Of a stretch of 64,000 nucleotides of DNA, positions 12,642-24,794 are shown piece after piece. The notes under the pieces were generated by a model, which searched no databases, was not told the DNA's origin, and was given only the letters and a program-made list of their open reading frames with translations. Where the stretch lies: the NCBI GenBank assembly GCA_025677815.1, contig JAIXMP010000010.1, positions 1,178,001 to 1,242,000 of the forward strand, in the 5' to 3' direction. Source of the DNA: Phascolomyces articulosus. Lineage: Eukaryota; Mucoromycota; Mucoromycetes; Mucorales; Lichtheimiaceae. A program made the translations under genes and the position numbers. The stretch's first letter is position 1. Each line of letters begins with the position of its first letter.

Positions 12642-15600
12642 GTTTGGGTTAAAAAATTTGTGAGGTAATAAATTAAGAAGAAAAAGTTTAGTAAAAAAAA
12701 TAAAGATGAGTTTTTATAATAAATGTCAACAATTGGATGAAGAGAATTTGGGTAATATGACAGGTTTATATTTTTAGTGACACCTTTTATGTGTAAGTAA
12801 TCCATTTCAGATTATTCGTTTCTATTTCCTTTTGTTTGCTAACGGGCTATTAATATAATAAACTTTTCTTTCCAGTGTTTCTAACGTCTCATGATCTAAA
12901 AAATGTGTAGACAATAAACACTTTACCCTAACCCTAATTAATAAACATATACCACCGATTTTCCGTTCTTATCATCATCTTTTTTTTTCTTAATTCCTGT
13001 CAATGATACCAGGCTTATTGCAATTATCTCGATGTGAATAAGCTCCTGGGTCTCTCTTACCTATTTTAGGCAAAAATAAAGATCATTGCTGCTGCTAATC
13101 ATTATTACAATTCGACGATCTACACTACATAATTAATAAAGCTACATATTTGTATATAACTCCGTAAAGGGTTTCTTTTTAAGTTAGTATTAATATCTTG
13201 ATTTAAATACTGAAAATATACATTCAATTCAAATTATAACGTTATGCATACTTATGATGAAATATGATACATGTAATTCTTTATAATATACAAAGTTGTA
13301 CCGAACCTTACCTTTGCATGTGACGTGGCGTAGCAATGCTGGCCATCCTATTTGACATAAAATATAATTTACAGTATTAAATGTTGGCGATGATGATGTT
13401 GTTGTTGTTGTAGTGAGGAACTAAAAAATATGTTGTGAGATTGTTTGACATAATAATAATACTCTTTTGTCTTTAGTAATAATAATATTGCTGATAGACT
13501 AGTAAATACCTTGGATAATAAAAATAATTCAATCAAGGAGAGAGAGATAGTATATAAAGCTAATTCTTATTATTTGGCAACAGTAGCTGTATATGCTTTA
13601 TTTTGAGAACATCAGTCATGGCTATATGTATATACACACATGATTTAGTTTTCTATTCCTGAAGTATTACTGTTCAAACATCTTCTATTATTAGAGTACT
13701 ATTATTTATTATCAAATATGTTGAATGTATAGAGTATAAAGCATGTTATCAAAAAAGATGAACTTTCGTATATTATTAATATATTATATACGTATGTTTA
13801 TAAAACCGACAAGATTAATAAGAAATATAAAATTCTATATATTTAATTGTATAGTGTTAAATTGCTTCGGAAATAATACGATTATTACTTCATCTTCTAG
13901 TCATAATTGGTCATAACAACAAATATGAAAGTGAAAATGTGTTTGATTATTACAAAGAAAACAATAATATATACAAATGTTCAATCTTAATTTGATTCAT
14001 TATAATAATGTTGAGTATAATAGTTCGCTTTATTTCTAGAAATCGAAGAAAGTGAGATACAATAATAAACAGTACTGTAGGAAGTGAACATAATGAACAA
14101 TACCATGCATATTTCTTAATCTATAGAAAAAGGTATGACATTCATTTTATGCCAAGAAAGAGTGAAATATTAGACTGTTATTGTCAGGATTCTGCATAGC
14201 AATTAGAAGCGTATTGTCTGTTTTAGTGGATCCATTATCTAAAAAGTAGAAAGTGGTCAGCTAACTCCATTCGAAAAGCTATTCTTACATCAAAAGATAG
14301 ATAATCTGATAAAGTGGTGGTATAAGTGACACAGGGTATTACTACTACTTCTATTAGCCTAACAATTACAGTACGTCATTGAAAAACTAAATAATAATTA
14401 TACAAAGTAGCTTTATATACTTTGATGACAAGGTAAAAACCCACTTTACTTTGCAGAACATATATAACAGTAATTCTACCACAGAGTAATACCATGTGTA
14501 ACAGCAACGCCACGATCAATACATGTATGCTTTTTTTTAGTATATATCTTTTATTTCCAACAAACATGAACACCACCTGATCATTGCCTTACCATTTTCT
14601 CGGTTGGTTTTTTTTTTCACATAGCAACCAAATTCTGTACCATTCATGTTGTTCAACAAATATAATTTAAACATTTGTCACAGTCTGTTATTATTAACGT
14701 ATCTTAAGCGTTACCCTCATGTGATTTTGTATAAATTATCAATATATACGTTCCACAGCATAATACCATTACCAGTCATGTTCTTATTTTTCTGAAACAA
14801 TGGAAAATCCTGCTGCTGGCAGGTTTCCAGTAGAAAAATCATGGTAAACAACTACTAATGATGCAGTGAAAGGAAAATAAATAACAGCCTGATTAATGAT
14901 TATATCCACATTATTATTATTATTATATATAATATATTATGCACTTGAACAAGTCAGATTTTTGTATTACAATTGTACATATTTGAATGAACATAGTACA
15001 TACAATCATTTTTTTATAAAAGTAATTGATATATATATATATAAAGGAATGATGAGAGGATATTGTATTAAAGCATCACAGGTACCGGTAGTATGCAAGT
15101 ATAACGAAACACTGAGAGGAGCTTCAAGTTTTTGTTACGTACAAAACCATGGACCCCCAAGCAGTAGCCTTTGGAAATATTAAATTATTGCTTATACAAG
15201 TCATCAATAATAATGATATAGAGTAAGATGTAATAACCGTAGACAAGCTCCTATTATTTAACCCATTACGTATTATACAAACATACATTTCATCTTAATT
15301 CACATATCTATTTTTTGGTCTGTTGTTCCAATATTCACGCCTTTTTACGAATTACGTACTAATATATAACAAAAGAAATATTGAAACAAAACAAACTTGA
15401 GAAATAGGAAAAGTGAGCCTGATTGGATTGGTTTATCGAAATATTAATCCACAGTATTTGTATGTCTTTTTTTCATAAGTAAATAACTGATCTAAGTTGA
15501 TTGGCTACTACTAGTTCACTATGTACATTTATCATACTCGCTTGATAAATAATTACCAGTAATAAGAATTATATAAGTGATATAAGTGACTCACATTTTT

Positions 15601-16559
15601 CAAAAATTTCAATACTGTTTTCAACACTGTGCCATTGTCTATTAAGATCAGAAGTCAGCTTCTTGTCTGTAATCCTGTCATCAATACTTGTAGCAATATA
15701 ACAAAAAATCGAAATTACTCTATATTTGCCTTGAAATTCAAGAATCTCTCCTAGAAATTGATGCAAAAGGAAACAGTAAATCGCTAGATATAATTTCCAT
15801 CGTTAACCAATGGACTGCGATAAAGATATTATTCTACATTTGCGGGCATATATTTGTTATCCAAACTAAAAAAATATGATCATGATGTTATGTAAAAAGA
15901 ATCTCATTCATTCTTTGGGCGACCGCTATATTATACTTTTTTGTATTTCTCCTCATACATAAAAAATAAATACCCATGTTACTCCACATTACGTATATCT
16001 ATAAATGCGTTCTATCCAATCTTATTCATTCGAGTGGCAAAAATAATACGTGTAGTATATTTTCACTTTTCTTCCTTTGTTGCTTTTTTCTCTCATTCAC
16101 GTCGGAAAACTGTTTGAGCATATATATATATATATATAAAACATCTTGGTAATAACCAGTCGTAATAAGCACTCCGATAAACGCATTTCTCAATGAAAAT
16201 GCAAACTGGTATGAGTTTTGTGTAGTAGTACTATCATCCAAGAAAGAGGTCCAAGGGAATTATGGATAATGTCTTTTATCTAGCGCTTATCAATTAGTAA
16301 TATTGGTATGGTTCTTCCATAGCAAATTTCCATTTGATAATAAAAACAAACCAAACATTTTAAGAAACCATTTGTCATTGCAACACGAAACCTCTTTTTT
16401 TTTTCGTGATGATTATGACACATAAAACATCCGCATAGTTACCAAAGTTACACAAACCGTTTTTTTACACTCTCTCCGTTTTCATATCTGACAACAATTT
16501 GATTATTATCAAAACAGTTTGACCAGCCGATTCAAATAATAATAAAAAAACAACGCGAC
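12642..16559. other. Gene-poor 3.9 kb interval
   Basis: Very AT-rich. A two-copy telomere-like motif (ACCCTAACCCTAA) lies at about 12926-12937, upstream of the SSI-like gene. A minus-strand reading frame at 15569-15766 has a slightly coding-like composition, but no family match and no splice partners, so it is not called. TA repeats occur near 15030 and 16120. The last 100 bases should hold the COQ11 promoter. Nothing else is supported. Confidence 0.5.
12924..12938. repeat. Two-copy telomere-like motif
   Basis: TACCCTAACCCTAAT contains two units of the common CCCTAA telomere repeat. It is about 290 bases upstream of the minus-strand SSI-like gene. Too short to be a telomere remnant with confidence; it may be a telo-box promoter element or chance. 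Confidence 0.5.
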
Positions 16560-18021
16560 ATGGCACAGCCTGCTACAAGAAAGCTCTTAGTTGTTGGAGG
16601 TTCAGGATTTTTAGGTAATTATAGAACGTTAATCACTATTTTCTCAATGCCGTTCTCTTTATTAAAAAAAAAAAGCTTACTGTTATCTATGGGTTATTAA
16701 AAAACAAAACAAAACAAATAGGCTTAAGTGTTTGTAAGCATGCCATTCGACAAGGTTGGGAAACCATCAGTTTAAGGTATACATTTCAATGGAATGAATT
16801 CAACAAAAAAAATAAATTGCATAAAAATGAAAACTTAATTCAACTATAAATAAAAGTCGACGAGGTACACCTGAATTATTTAAACAAGGTCAACGATCTG
16901 AATGGGCTGAAAAGGTAAGAGAAGAATATAAACCCCCCTATAATGAACAGAAACTAGAAAAAAAAACGTGACACGATAAAAAGAAAAAGAGCGTTTAAAC
17001 CACTTGACTCAACCTCATATTACGTTGCTATACCAAATATGTATTTATAATAGGTGCAATGGGAAGCAGGCGATAGTTTAGAACCAGCCACGTATCAACA
17101 CTTGTTAGAAAACGTGACCGATATCGTGCACACAGTGGGTATGATTTCAGAATTGGATTATAAACAAGTTGTAGGTGCAAAGAATCTGTGTGATGCTGCC
17201 AATGGTATGGCACGATTAGCAGGTGAAGCGATCGGTATGCGTGATCGTGGTAACCCACTTCGGGAAACACCGCGACCCACATTTGAAAGAGTAAACCGAG
17301 ATACAAGTAAGTTGGTTAATTCTTGGAGTGGCACAGAAAAAAAAGCAACTTTGGATGAAAAACTTAATTGCTGACATGATACCATGATATATGATTGGAA
17401 TATATATATATATATATATAAATTAGCCATTACACTTGCCAAAGAAGCTGCCAAAATACCAACCATGGATGCATTTGTATTTATATCAGCATCCGATATT
17501 TTTCCATTGGTGGATCCAAGATATATTAGTACCAAGCGTCAAGCAGAACAATTTCTTTTTGCAAGACCTGAATTTAGATCAATTGTGCTTCGTCCCGGTA
17601 AAATAAATTTATGAGTCATGTGTAGAGGTGGGGGAACATACCGGAAAAAGGTTGGGGAAGGGGGGAGTTCATATAGTAAAAAAAAAAAAAACGATAAACT
17701 CATATACCTATGTATGTACGAATATGTGTGTATTAAGGTTTTATGTATAGTCATGAAAGACCAGCTGCTACACCATTAGCAACAGCTATCCAAGTTGCTA
17801 ACATGATAACAAAACCTGTTGCCAAGGAACTTGATACGTTACCTTTTGGTACAAGTTTGACAACGCCACCGTTACACATTGATACGGTTGCGAACGCAGT
17901 GATTTCAGGCATTGCTCAAAAAGGACTCAAAGGAATTTTTGATGTGCAAGGCATAGAGCAATTGTCTCGTGCACCTCATCAGTCAGTGTCAGCATCACCA
18001 GCATCATCACCTTCTTTATAA
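16560..18021 (+). CDS. COQ11: NAD(P)-binding ubiquinone biosynthesis protein Coq11
   Basis: Six exons, 16560-16614, 16722-16776, 16857-16914, 17054-17306, 17427-17597 and 17738-18021, give 291 residues. The N terminus KLLVVGGSGFLGLSVCK is a Rossmann fold with the GGxGFLG dinucleotide motif of atypical short-chain dehydrogenases. The segment ISASDIFPLVDPRYISTKR holds the family's Tyr..(x3)..Lys pair (Y-ISTK), and EFRSIVLRPGFMYS follows as in the NDUFA9/YLR290C group. Yeast Coq11 (YLR290C) sits in the mitochondrial matrix with the coenzyme Q synthome. Length and motif order fit Coq11 better than the longer complex I subunit NDUFA9. No strong presequence is visible. Exon 5 is preceded by a (TA)n tract in the intron at about 17400-17421. 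Confidence 0.85.
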
Positions 18022-18277
18022 AGAGAGAATAAAATAAAATATATTTATATAATGATTTAATTTGTCTATTTTGCATATTTTAAAAATAACCCCAAAAAGT
18101 ATAATTGTCTGCGTCATCTGTTCTACTCTGCAAAAAATTATTTAATTCAGGATTCTCTCTCCCACACCAAGCAATTCTTTTTTCCTCTTTTCTTTCGTTT
18201 AATTTATCGGACACAGCCAAGAGAAATATTAAAAGGGTTGAAAAAAAATAAAAAGCAAATGAGTCATTAGACAAGTT

Positions 18278-19876
18278 ATGCTATTACGCCCTGCCAAGAT
18301 ATTTACGCCGCTGCATCAGCTACGGCATTTCCTTGAATCAAAGGTATCCGAGCTGGTGCAGCAACAAACTACAGTTTCGTCCGCTTTACAAAATGCAAAA
18401 ACTCGATTTTATCATGTTTCGTCTACACAACAAGTCGTTTATGCCAAGGCGCATTACCATTCCAAAGCACCCACACTTTTCCATGTGGCTGAACAAGAAC
18501 AACAACGATTACTAAAAGCATTGCAACAACAATTTCCAATTGTCAAAGTATTTTCTTCACCCACGATAGCGAGACCACCTCATGCTTATCAATTTTCATT
18601 TGCTTCAGCAACGTCACAGCAATACCGTACGATCATGTCTTCAACTACCGCTTCTTCTTCTGGAAATGTACTTGCCGGAGGTCAAGCAGATGGATTCTAT
18701 GCCGCTGCCAATGGATTTTATAATAGTGGATGTGGATTTTTCCCTCGTACCGTTGTTGGCTATGCACGTACACCTTTTGCTGCTCGTCAATTCTCAACCG
18801 TTAAATCGCCTTGTGTGACCTTATTCCAGCAAACAACGAATAATACAGCGACAAATACTGGATTTTCCCATATCTCGTCTCGTTTCTTTTCTCCTGCTGG
18901 TTCAAAAATGTCTTCACCTTTTCCTAACGGAAATGAATCACATGCTCGTCCATCTGCTCTTTCAACGTCATCGAATGATGATGAAAACAAGGATCCTTCT
19001 CAATCCAAGGCTGATATGTTTTCTCGTCAACGTCAATGCAAGGGTATGTCCGATTTAATCCAAGAAGAAGAAGGTCAAGTGTATCCCAACAAGCGTCATC
19101 AAGCTGGTTTGGTCCGTCGTGGTTCTGTTGCTGGTGGTATGGGTTATGGTGAAAACAACCGTCGTCGTAACCATCAACGTACTCGTAATAGCAGTGGTAA
19201 GACTACTGTACGATTTGAATACATCCGTCAAGATGACTTGTCTTGCAAGTATACACCAAAGCATTCAAAGAGTGATACAACTTTAACAAGCAGCAGTGGT
19301 CGTCACCATCACCACTGGCATTCGAGTAGAGTAAAAGCGCCCCCTGATAAAAAAGAAGAAAAAGAAAAAGGACCCCCCAAACCGTTGACTGTAGTTTATT
19401 TGTCGTTCCAATTGGATGGTGCACCTTTGTGGCATTCAAGTGATTTATCATCAAGCCAAGTATTAGATTTTTCCTTGATTCAATCTGTGGATTCGATTGC
19501 CAGATTATATCAAATGTATTTGACCCAGGTGGTTAGACTTTTGAATGAATTACAACGTCATGGAAAATTCCGTGCTGTATTGAATGGCAATGAATTATGC
19601 GTGATGTTTCCATCGTCCGAACATTGGCCCGAAGATGATCGTATCCCATTTGCTCAACAATGGTTAAATCAAGTCGGAATTGATCCAGAGAGTCCGAATA
19701 TTGTTTTGAAAGAAATGTTATTACCTGAAATTCATCAACAACATCCATTACAAGGTTTCAATAAGGATTTTGAAGACGAAGAAATTTTAGGTCCTGAATA
19801 TTTTAAAGGAATTCAATCGTTCTTGGATCACGTTGATGACCTTATTGAAACTGGACCTGCGTTTGGACGTCATTAA
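18278..19876 (+). CDS. Uncharacterised intronless fungal protein, possibly mitochondrial
   Basis: A single exon of 532 residues starting MLLRPAKIFTPLHQLRHF, an amphipathic basic N terminus that could target mitochondria. The middle (about 110-370) is low complexity with Ser/Gln and basic runs, including a GGFFPRTVVGYARTPFAARQ-like aromatic stretch. The last 160 residues look folded: PLTVVYLSFQLDGAPLWH, then a helical region, then RAVLNGNELCVMFPSSEHW and an acidic end. The arrangement reminds me of ascomycete proteins annotated 'casein kinase II beta 2 subunit', but the CK2-beta zinc finger is absent, so that name should not be transferred. It is intronless among intron-rich neighbours and starts 256 bases after COQ11 on the same strand. 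Function unknown. Confidence 0.75.
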   Translation: MLLRPAKIFTPLHQLRHFLESKVSELVQQQTTVSSALQNAKTRFYHVSSTQQVVYAKAHYHSKAPTLFHVAEQEQQRLLKALQQQFPIVKVFSSPTIARPPHAYQFSFASATSQQYRTIMSSTTASSSGNVLAGGQADGFYAAANGFYNSGCGFFPRTVVGYARTPFAARQFSTVKSPCVTLFQQTTNNTATNTGFSHISSRFFSPAGSKMSSPFPNGNESHARPSALSTSSNDDENKDPSQSKADMFSRQRQCKGMSDLIQEEEGQVYPNKRHQAGLVRRGSVAGGMGYGENNRRRNHQRTRNSSGKTTVRFEYIRQDDLSCKYTPKHSKSDTTLTSSSGRHHHHWHSSRVKAPPDKKEEKEKGPPKPLTVVYLSFQLDGAPLWHSSDLSSSQVLDFSLIQSVDSIARLYQMYLTQVVRLLNELQRHGKFRAVLNGNELCVMFPSSEHWPEDDRIPFAQQWLNQVGIDPESPNIVLKEMLLPEIHQQHPLQGFNKDFEDEEILGPEYFKGIQSFLDHVDDLIETGPAFGRH

Positions 19877-20763
19877 AAAGATCCATTTTTTATATGTTTC
19901 AACAAGTTCTTTTCTCTCCTTTCTCAACCATGTTTTATTTTTTATCCAATTCACACATCACATAACCAAATGTTCCCTTTTTTTCTATGGCCTGTTTTTG
20001 ATTTCTGTAATTCCATTGCATATTTAAGGCTCTGTTTTTTTTCTTACAATATTATTATCTTCCCTTTCACTTATAACACAATTTTATAATTAAAATTATC
20101 CATTATCACTTATTATGCCTATCAAATAAGTATTTGTCTTTTTGATAAGTGAGTGATCGACTAGAGATAAAAAAGCCAACACTAAAAAAGGTTAATTATT
20201 TAAATTCTATCATTAAGTCTGGTGTTCTGGGACGTTTCTTGCCAAATTCCTTTCTTGGTTTCAAATTTTTCTTACCCAGTTCATGGATTTATCTCCATCT
20301 TCTTCTCAGACCTATCGAGATGTCTTTAAACAATAACGTTTTTTGTTGCTTAGTTAATGAAATAATACTGAATCACAGTCATTATAAAAGTATAATTTCT
20401 TTGGTTGGCTCAATAAGTATGTTCTATTTTCATGATTCAATTCAACCTGTCAGTACCATATAGCTACGGAAGGGGAATTTTTCCCTTTCATTTTAATAAA
20501 CTGTATCATTGTTATAAGTAGTATTCGGCGATTTCCGTTCACTTTCAACGTTTAACCGAAACTAGATCCGCGCATTTCATTTTCATGACGACATAAGATG
20601 GATGGGTTTTGTTGGAGGTGGGGAGGGGTTCAATTTCGAAAAACTAAAAAAAAAATTATTCTTCCACTACTACCCCACACATCTAATCGACTACGAAAAC
20701 GCACGCAAAAAAAAAGCTTATTACAAAATTGTATTTATCAAACAGGGTCCAACCCGGTCTTTC

Positions 20764-20794
<31 letters not shown>

Positions 20795-21331
20795 AGAAAC
20801 CATAGCAATTACATTATTCTCTTGTTTTCTGAAACAAAAATTGATGATTTAAATGTATAGATATAAAACCAATAGGAAAGAAGAGAGCTGGATATTTTTT
20901 TATATATGTATAAAATGTGTTGTTATCCAAAACAACAAAAGAGTTAAAAAAAAATAGTGAATATATTATAATTTTTCCCAGTCAAAAAAAAATAAAGTAG
21001 GTCCCATTTTTTTTGTTGGGATATAGTGTGGGAAGTTGACAAGATGGCGTAATATGGGGTTGCCATCAAAGGAAACCTGCACACACTAAGTGGTATAAAG
21101 GACCATAACCAGTTTTTTTATCCGGATAAATGGGCGGAGACAAATAGAGTAAGAATAATGAGGCGTAGTTTGGTTGGTTTGATTCGAATAAAGTATGAAT
21201 GGAGGAGGAGAAGAAGAAGAAGAAGAGGAGGAGGAGGAGGAGGAAGGAAAAACAAATATAATGGATATGGATGCTGATAGTGCGAATGCTGATGATGATT
21301 TATGATGTTAGAGGTTGGGTTTTTGGTTGAT
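19877..21331. other. Intergenic with poly-A and purine repeats
   Basis: 3' flank of the intronless gene and of the Izh-type gene. Contains a run of about 27 A near 20765-20791 and, at about 21196-21246, a GGA/GAA purine tract downstream of the Izh-type stop. An open frame at 20149-20463 has no recognisable family and is not called. Confidence 0.5.
21196..21246. repeat. GGA/GAA purine tract in the 3' flank of the Izh-type gene
   Basis: An almost pure purine strand of GGA and GAA triplets lies about 90 bases past the stop codon of the minus-strand gene. In its mRNA this reads as a CUU/CCU tract, probably within the 3' untranslated region. Confidence 0.85.
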
Positions 21332-23028
21332 CTAGATAGCGCATCCAAAAGAGAATCGATTCTTATAAAATTGAAGTGATGCCATATAATGAAACTATAA
21401 TAAATTATAAAATTAATCAATTGAATACATTACAATCGTCAACAAAATGATGCTAAACGAAAAGATGTTTACTTACATAAATACCGAAACAAACAAATAC
21501 GTGCCAAATAGCATGACTCGTCATACCAGCATAATCAAATTTACCAGGGAATTTCTTTTCTGGCCATCGGTTAGCATCTAATGAAACATGAGAACACAAA
21601 TATGTGTTAGTGCATGTGTACGAACGTTTTGTGTGAGTTTTCATGTTATAGTATAAAAAATGAATGGCCAATGATGAAATATATAAGACCATATTTGGTA
21701 TACTATTACGACTAATACTTACAAAATAAAACACCTAATAAGTACATGGAAACACTGATCATGACCTTTTCTAAGAATCCCCAGGTGGGCCAGAATCCAT
21801 GAAGATAAACCAAATGAAGTACTGGAACAACACTGGAGAAGGCCAATGATAAAAACACAGTGATTCGAATAGGACGAAATTGTTTTGTATCCCAGCATCT
21901 AAAGAAAGGTAAAATGACACCAAAACTGCTCACAAATCCGGTAAAGACCATATATCTTGAACGTGCTACTGGCCGGCAGTAGAATCCATAATATTCGGTC
22001 ACCAACACAGATGCAGCAATCAAGAATGCAATGCCGATATAATCCAAGGTTGCCGCAAATCCTTTAATTTTATGATGACAGATAAATGTATGGTATATCG
22101 ATGAACAGAATAAACACTTCAATGCTGCTATACAAAACGTCGCGAAAATGGCTCGATCACTAGCGGGTGCTTCCGGAAAATGATGCTATTTTGTCAAACA
22201 AACAAAAATCAATTTTTTCTGTTTTTTTTCCCATTGATCTCAATTAAGGTTTTGCTTCTATTTGCTTACATTAAAGACATAAACACTAAGATAGGAAAAG
22301 AAGATGAATCCAAGTAAATGACTCCAAATATTAAGGGTTTCATTATGAAGCATGAAAATGGATCGAAGACAGTCTCGATGGGAGGCGTAGAATCGATATC
22401 TATTAATAATAAATTATATTTCAAGCCAAGGAGTGAGTATTGATTTTTTTTTTGTCAGTATGATGTTCACTTTGGGGGTCATAAAAAAAAAAGGGGAAAA
22501 GAAGAGAGGGGGGATGAGAGAAAGAGCGAGTAAATTGCTAATTGATTTATCGTTTTATGTAAAGGGCCAACGAGAATAAGTTTGATAGGATACTCACCCT
22601 GACAACACGTATTCATTTTCTTGCCATTCTTTTGGTAATTCATGATATCGTAAAAGACGTTCAGCACCTACAACAAGTGCCTTTGCACTATCCCAAGTCT
22701 CAAAGACATGATCGTCCATATATTGTAAGAATCCAGTTGTGGAACAATTATCATCACCATCGATATCAATTGTTGAAGCATCGTCGGATAATAATTTAGA
22801 GGAGGATGAAGAAAATGCAGTAAGTTCGGTCATGAAGGTAGGAGAAGAGGGAAGAGATGAGGTAGAATGGGAACGAGAACGGGTACGAGGTACTGTTAAA
22901 CAAACAGTTGTTTTTGTAGAAGTGGTAACTGCAGCAATTGAAGGTTGGTATAAAGAATGGCGCCTCATCATGAGAGTACTGCTAAGCCCCGTATCCGTAG
23001 TTGTTGTGCTATTTACATCCATCATCAT
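21332..23028 (-). CDS. AdipoR/haemolysin-III family seven-pass membrane protein (Izh type)
   Basis: Five exons, 23028-22598, 22399-22270, 22185-21723, 21577-21477 and 21394-21332, give 395 residues. The start is the triple Met at 23028; the open frame reaches further up only to a GTG. About 130 residues are a Ser/Thr-rich cytosolic tail, then the PAQR core: RDCLRSIFMLHNETLNIWSH, SSIYHTFICHHKIKG with LDYIGIA, and near the end GMTSHAIWHVFVCFGIY. These give the Asp/His set (SxxxH in helix 2, HxxxH in helix 7) thought to bind zinc in the family. Fungal Izh proteins affect zinc and sterol balance; animal AdipoRs have ceramidase activity. It diverges from the Spg1-like gene with 595 bases between the starts. 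Confidence 0.92.
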
Positions 23029-23623
23029 TTTATAAATATAGAATGATAAGAAAAAGAGAATAAGAGTAAGGATAAATAAATAGAGAGAGAGGGCCACCAC
23101 TCTGGTTATAAGTGTTTAATGATTTTAAACCAGAAACAACAACAAAAGAAGAAGAGCAAGAAGAAGTAAAAAAAAAAAAAAAAAAAGATTTTAAAAATGT
23201 TTTAAGGCACCAAATAGAATCATCCCTTTTAAAAATCCGGTGAAACCACGGACGGATGGACAGACAGCAATTGATTCCTTATGATGGCCGAGGAGGTCGG
23301 TGTTTTTCTCCAAATTTGTAATTTAAGGTCGATCTTTGTAGTACACACACACTAGACCCTGGTGCCTTGCATTATTATATAGCCTATGTGGGCTATGTAC
23401 TATGTGCTATAAGCTTTACAGTATGCGTGTTCATTGTTCTTACTTATAATAATTCTTTGATCTGTGACGTCTTTTTTTTATAATAACTCTTCTTTGTATT
23501 AAATGATCATAATTCAACTTGATTGTATAAAGAATTGTCATAATTCATAAACCTATTTTATTTTACCTCCCTTTTTTTCTTTTCTTCTTCTTTTTTCGTA
23601 TAAATAATATAATTGATTACATT
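23029..23623. promoter_or_regulatory. Shared upstream region of the Izh-type and Spg1-like genes
   Basis: A 595-base divergent intergenic region. It holds a TTTATAA-like box just upstream of 23028 on the minus strand, a poly-A run at about 23168-23186, and a pyrimidine-rich stretch immediately upstream of 23624, typical of fungal starts. No specific factor site is assigned. Confidence 0.45.
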
Positions 23624-24543
23624 ATGGCCACTTCTTCACCATCTACACCTTCCTTATCAGCATCAAGAGACGACCATTTTTCAACAACGAGAAATTCTTC
23701 GAATGAAGTCTCCGAAACTACATCACAACCACCACGAAAGAGGTATAGTTCTTTATTAAAAATGATGATAAACTAAAACAAACTTTTTTCCCTTCTTACT
23801 TATTTCCCCATGATAGTATTGTACTCAAAACAGGTATAGTTGGTGATACAAACATCGGAAAAACAAGTCTTATGGTCAAATACGCAGAAGGTGCATTTGA
23901 TGAAGAATATGTACAAACCTTAGGTTGGTATTGTATATATAATAATAAAAGTGTGTGAATGAATATACTCTTTACTAAAAATGAAAACAAAACAAACAAA
24001 ACAAAAATAAAAATAGGTGTAAATTTCATGGAGAAATCGATTATTATAAAAAATACGGAAATCACTTTTACTATTTGGGATTTAGGTGGTTGGTATTATT
24101 TGTTATTCAAATTTGATTATTTCATTCATCCCAACCAAGGATAGAAGGAGGCATGATAAAGATAATGATATGGATATGGATATATGCTTATATAGGTCAA
24201 AAGGAATTCGTAAGCATGTTACCACTTGTATGTGATGACGCAGTGGCTATTTTATTCACATTTGATTTAACTCGAAAAGAAACCCTCAACAGTATTAAGG
24301 AATGGTATCGACAAGCACGTGGCATGAATCTGGTTGGTATAAAATCTATATTCATTATTTAATTCTCTTGATGCATATGATAAAAGTTGGTAACAACCCC
24401 TAATTCACAAAAATTATTATAATAGAGCGCAGTTCCATTGTTAGTCGGAACAAAATATGATGAATTTGTTCATCTTTCCGATAATTATCATGAAGAAGTG
24501 ACAAGACAGGTAAACGTTGTATGATTGAATCCTATATATATAC

Positions 24544-24583
<40 letters not shown>

Positions 24584-24794
24584 ATATACTTATCCTATAT
24601 ATAAATATACAATTGGATAGGCAAGGAAATATGCACGAGCCATGAAAGCACCTTTGATATTTTGCTCAACAGCTCATTCCATTAATGTACAAAAGATATA
24701 CAAAATTGTTTTAGCAAAGACCTTTGATTTAGAATGTACAATTCCAGAAATATCAGAAACAGGTGGTCCCATTATAGAATATAAATATTGCTAA
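23624..24794 (+). CDS. spg1: Septation-network small GTPase Spg1/Tem1
   Basis: Six exons, 23624-23742, 23817-23923, 24017-24088, 24196-24332, 24426-24509 and 24621-24794, give 230 residues. After a Ser/Thr-rich lead of about 42 residues comes the P-loop GDTNIGKTS, switch I around YVQTLGVNFMEK, switch II with WDLGGQKEF (DLGGQ rather than the Ras DTAGQ), G4 motif GTKYD and G5 CSTAHS. This set is diagnostic of the Spg1/Tem1 group that triggers the septation initiation or mitotic exit network from the spindle pole body. The C terminus ends KYC, not a CaaX box, as expected for a non-prenylated member. Intron 5 carries a (GA)n microsatellite at about 24548-24578. Confidence 0.93.
24546..24580 (+). 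repeat. (GA)n microsatellite in intron 5 of the Spg1-like gene
   Basis: About fifteen GA units followed by an interrupted GAAAGAGAAA, inside the intron between exons 5 and 6. Likely polymorphic. Confidence 0.9.

Noticed and set aside
12924..12938. Chromosome-internal telomere remnant
   Set aside because: Only two repeat units, which occur by chance in AT-rich DNA; kept only as a minor motif.
15569..15766. Minus-strand frame with coding-like composition
   Set aside because: Only 65 residues, no family resemblance, no splice partners on either side.
20149..20463. Plus-strand frame of 104 residues
   Set aside because: AT-rich 3' flank of the intronless gene; no recognisable motif and no promoter context.
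23029..23100. Extended hydrophobic start of the Izh-type protein
   Set aside because: Also opens at a GTG; the first ATG is the MMM at 23028 and the family has a hydrophilic cytosolic N terminus.
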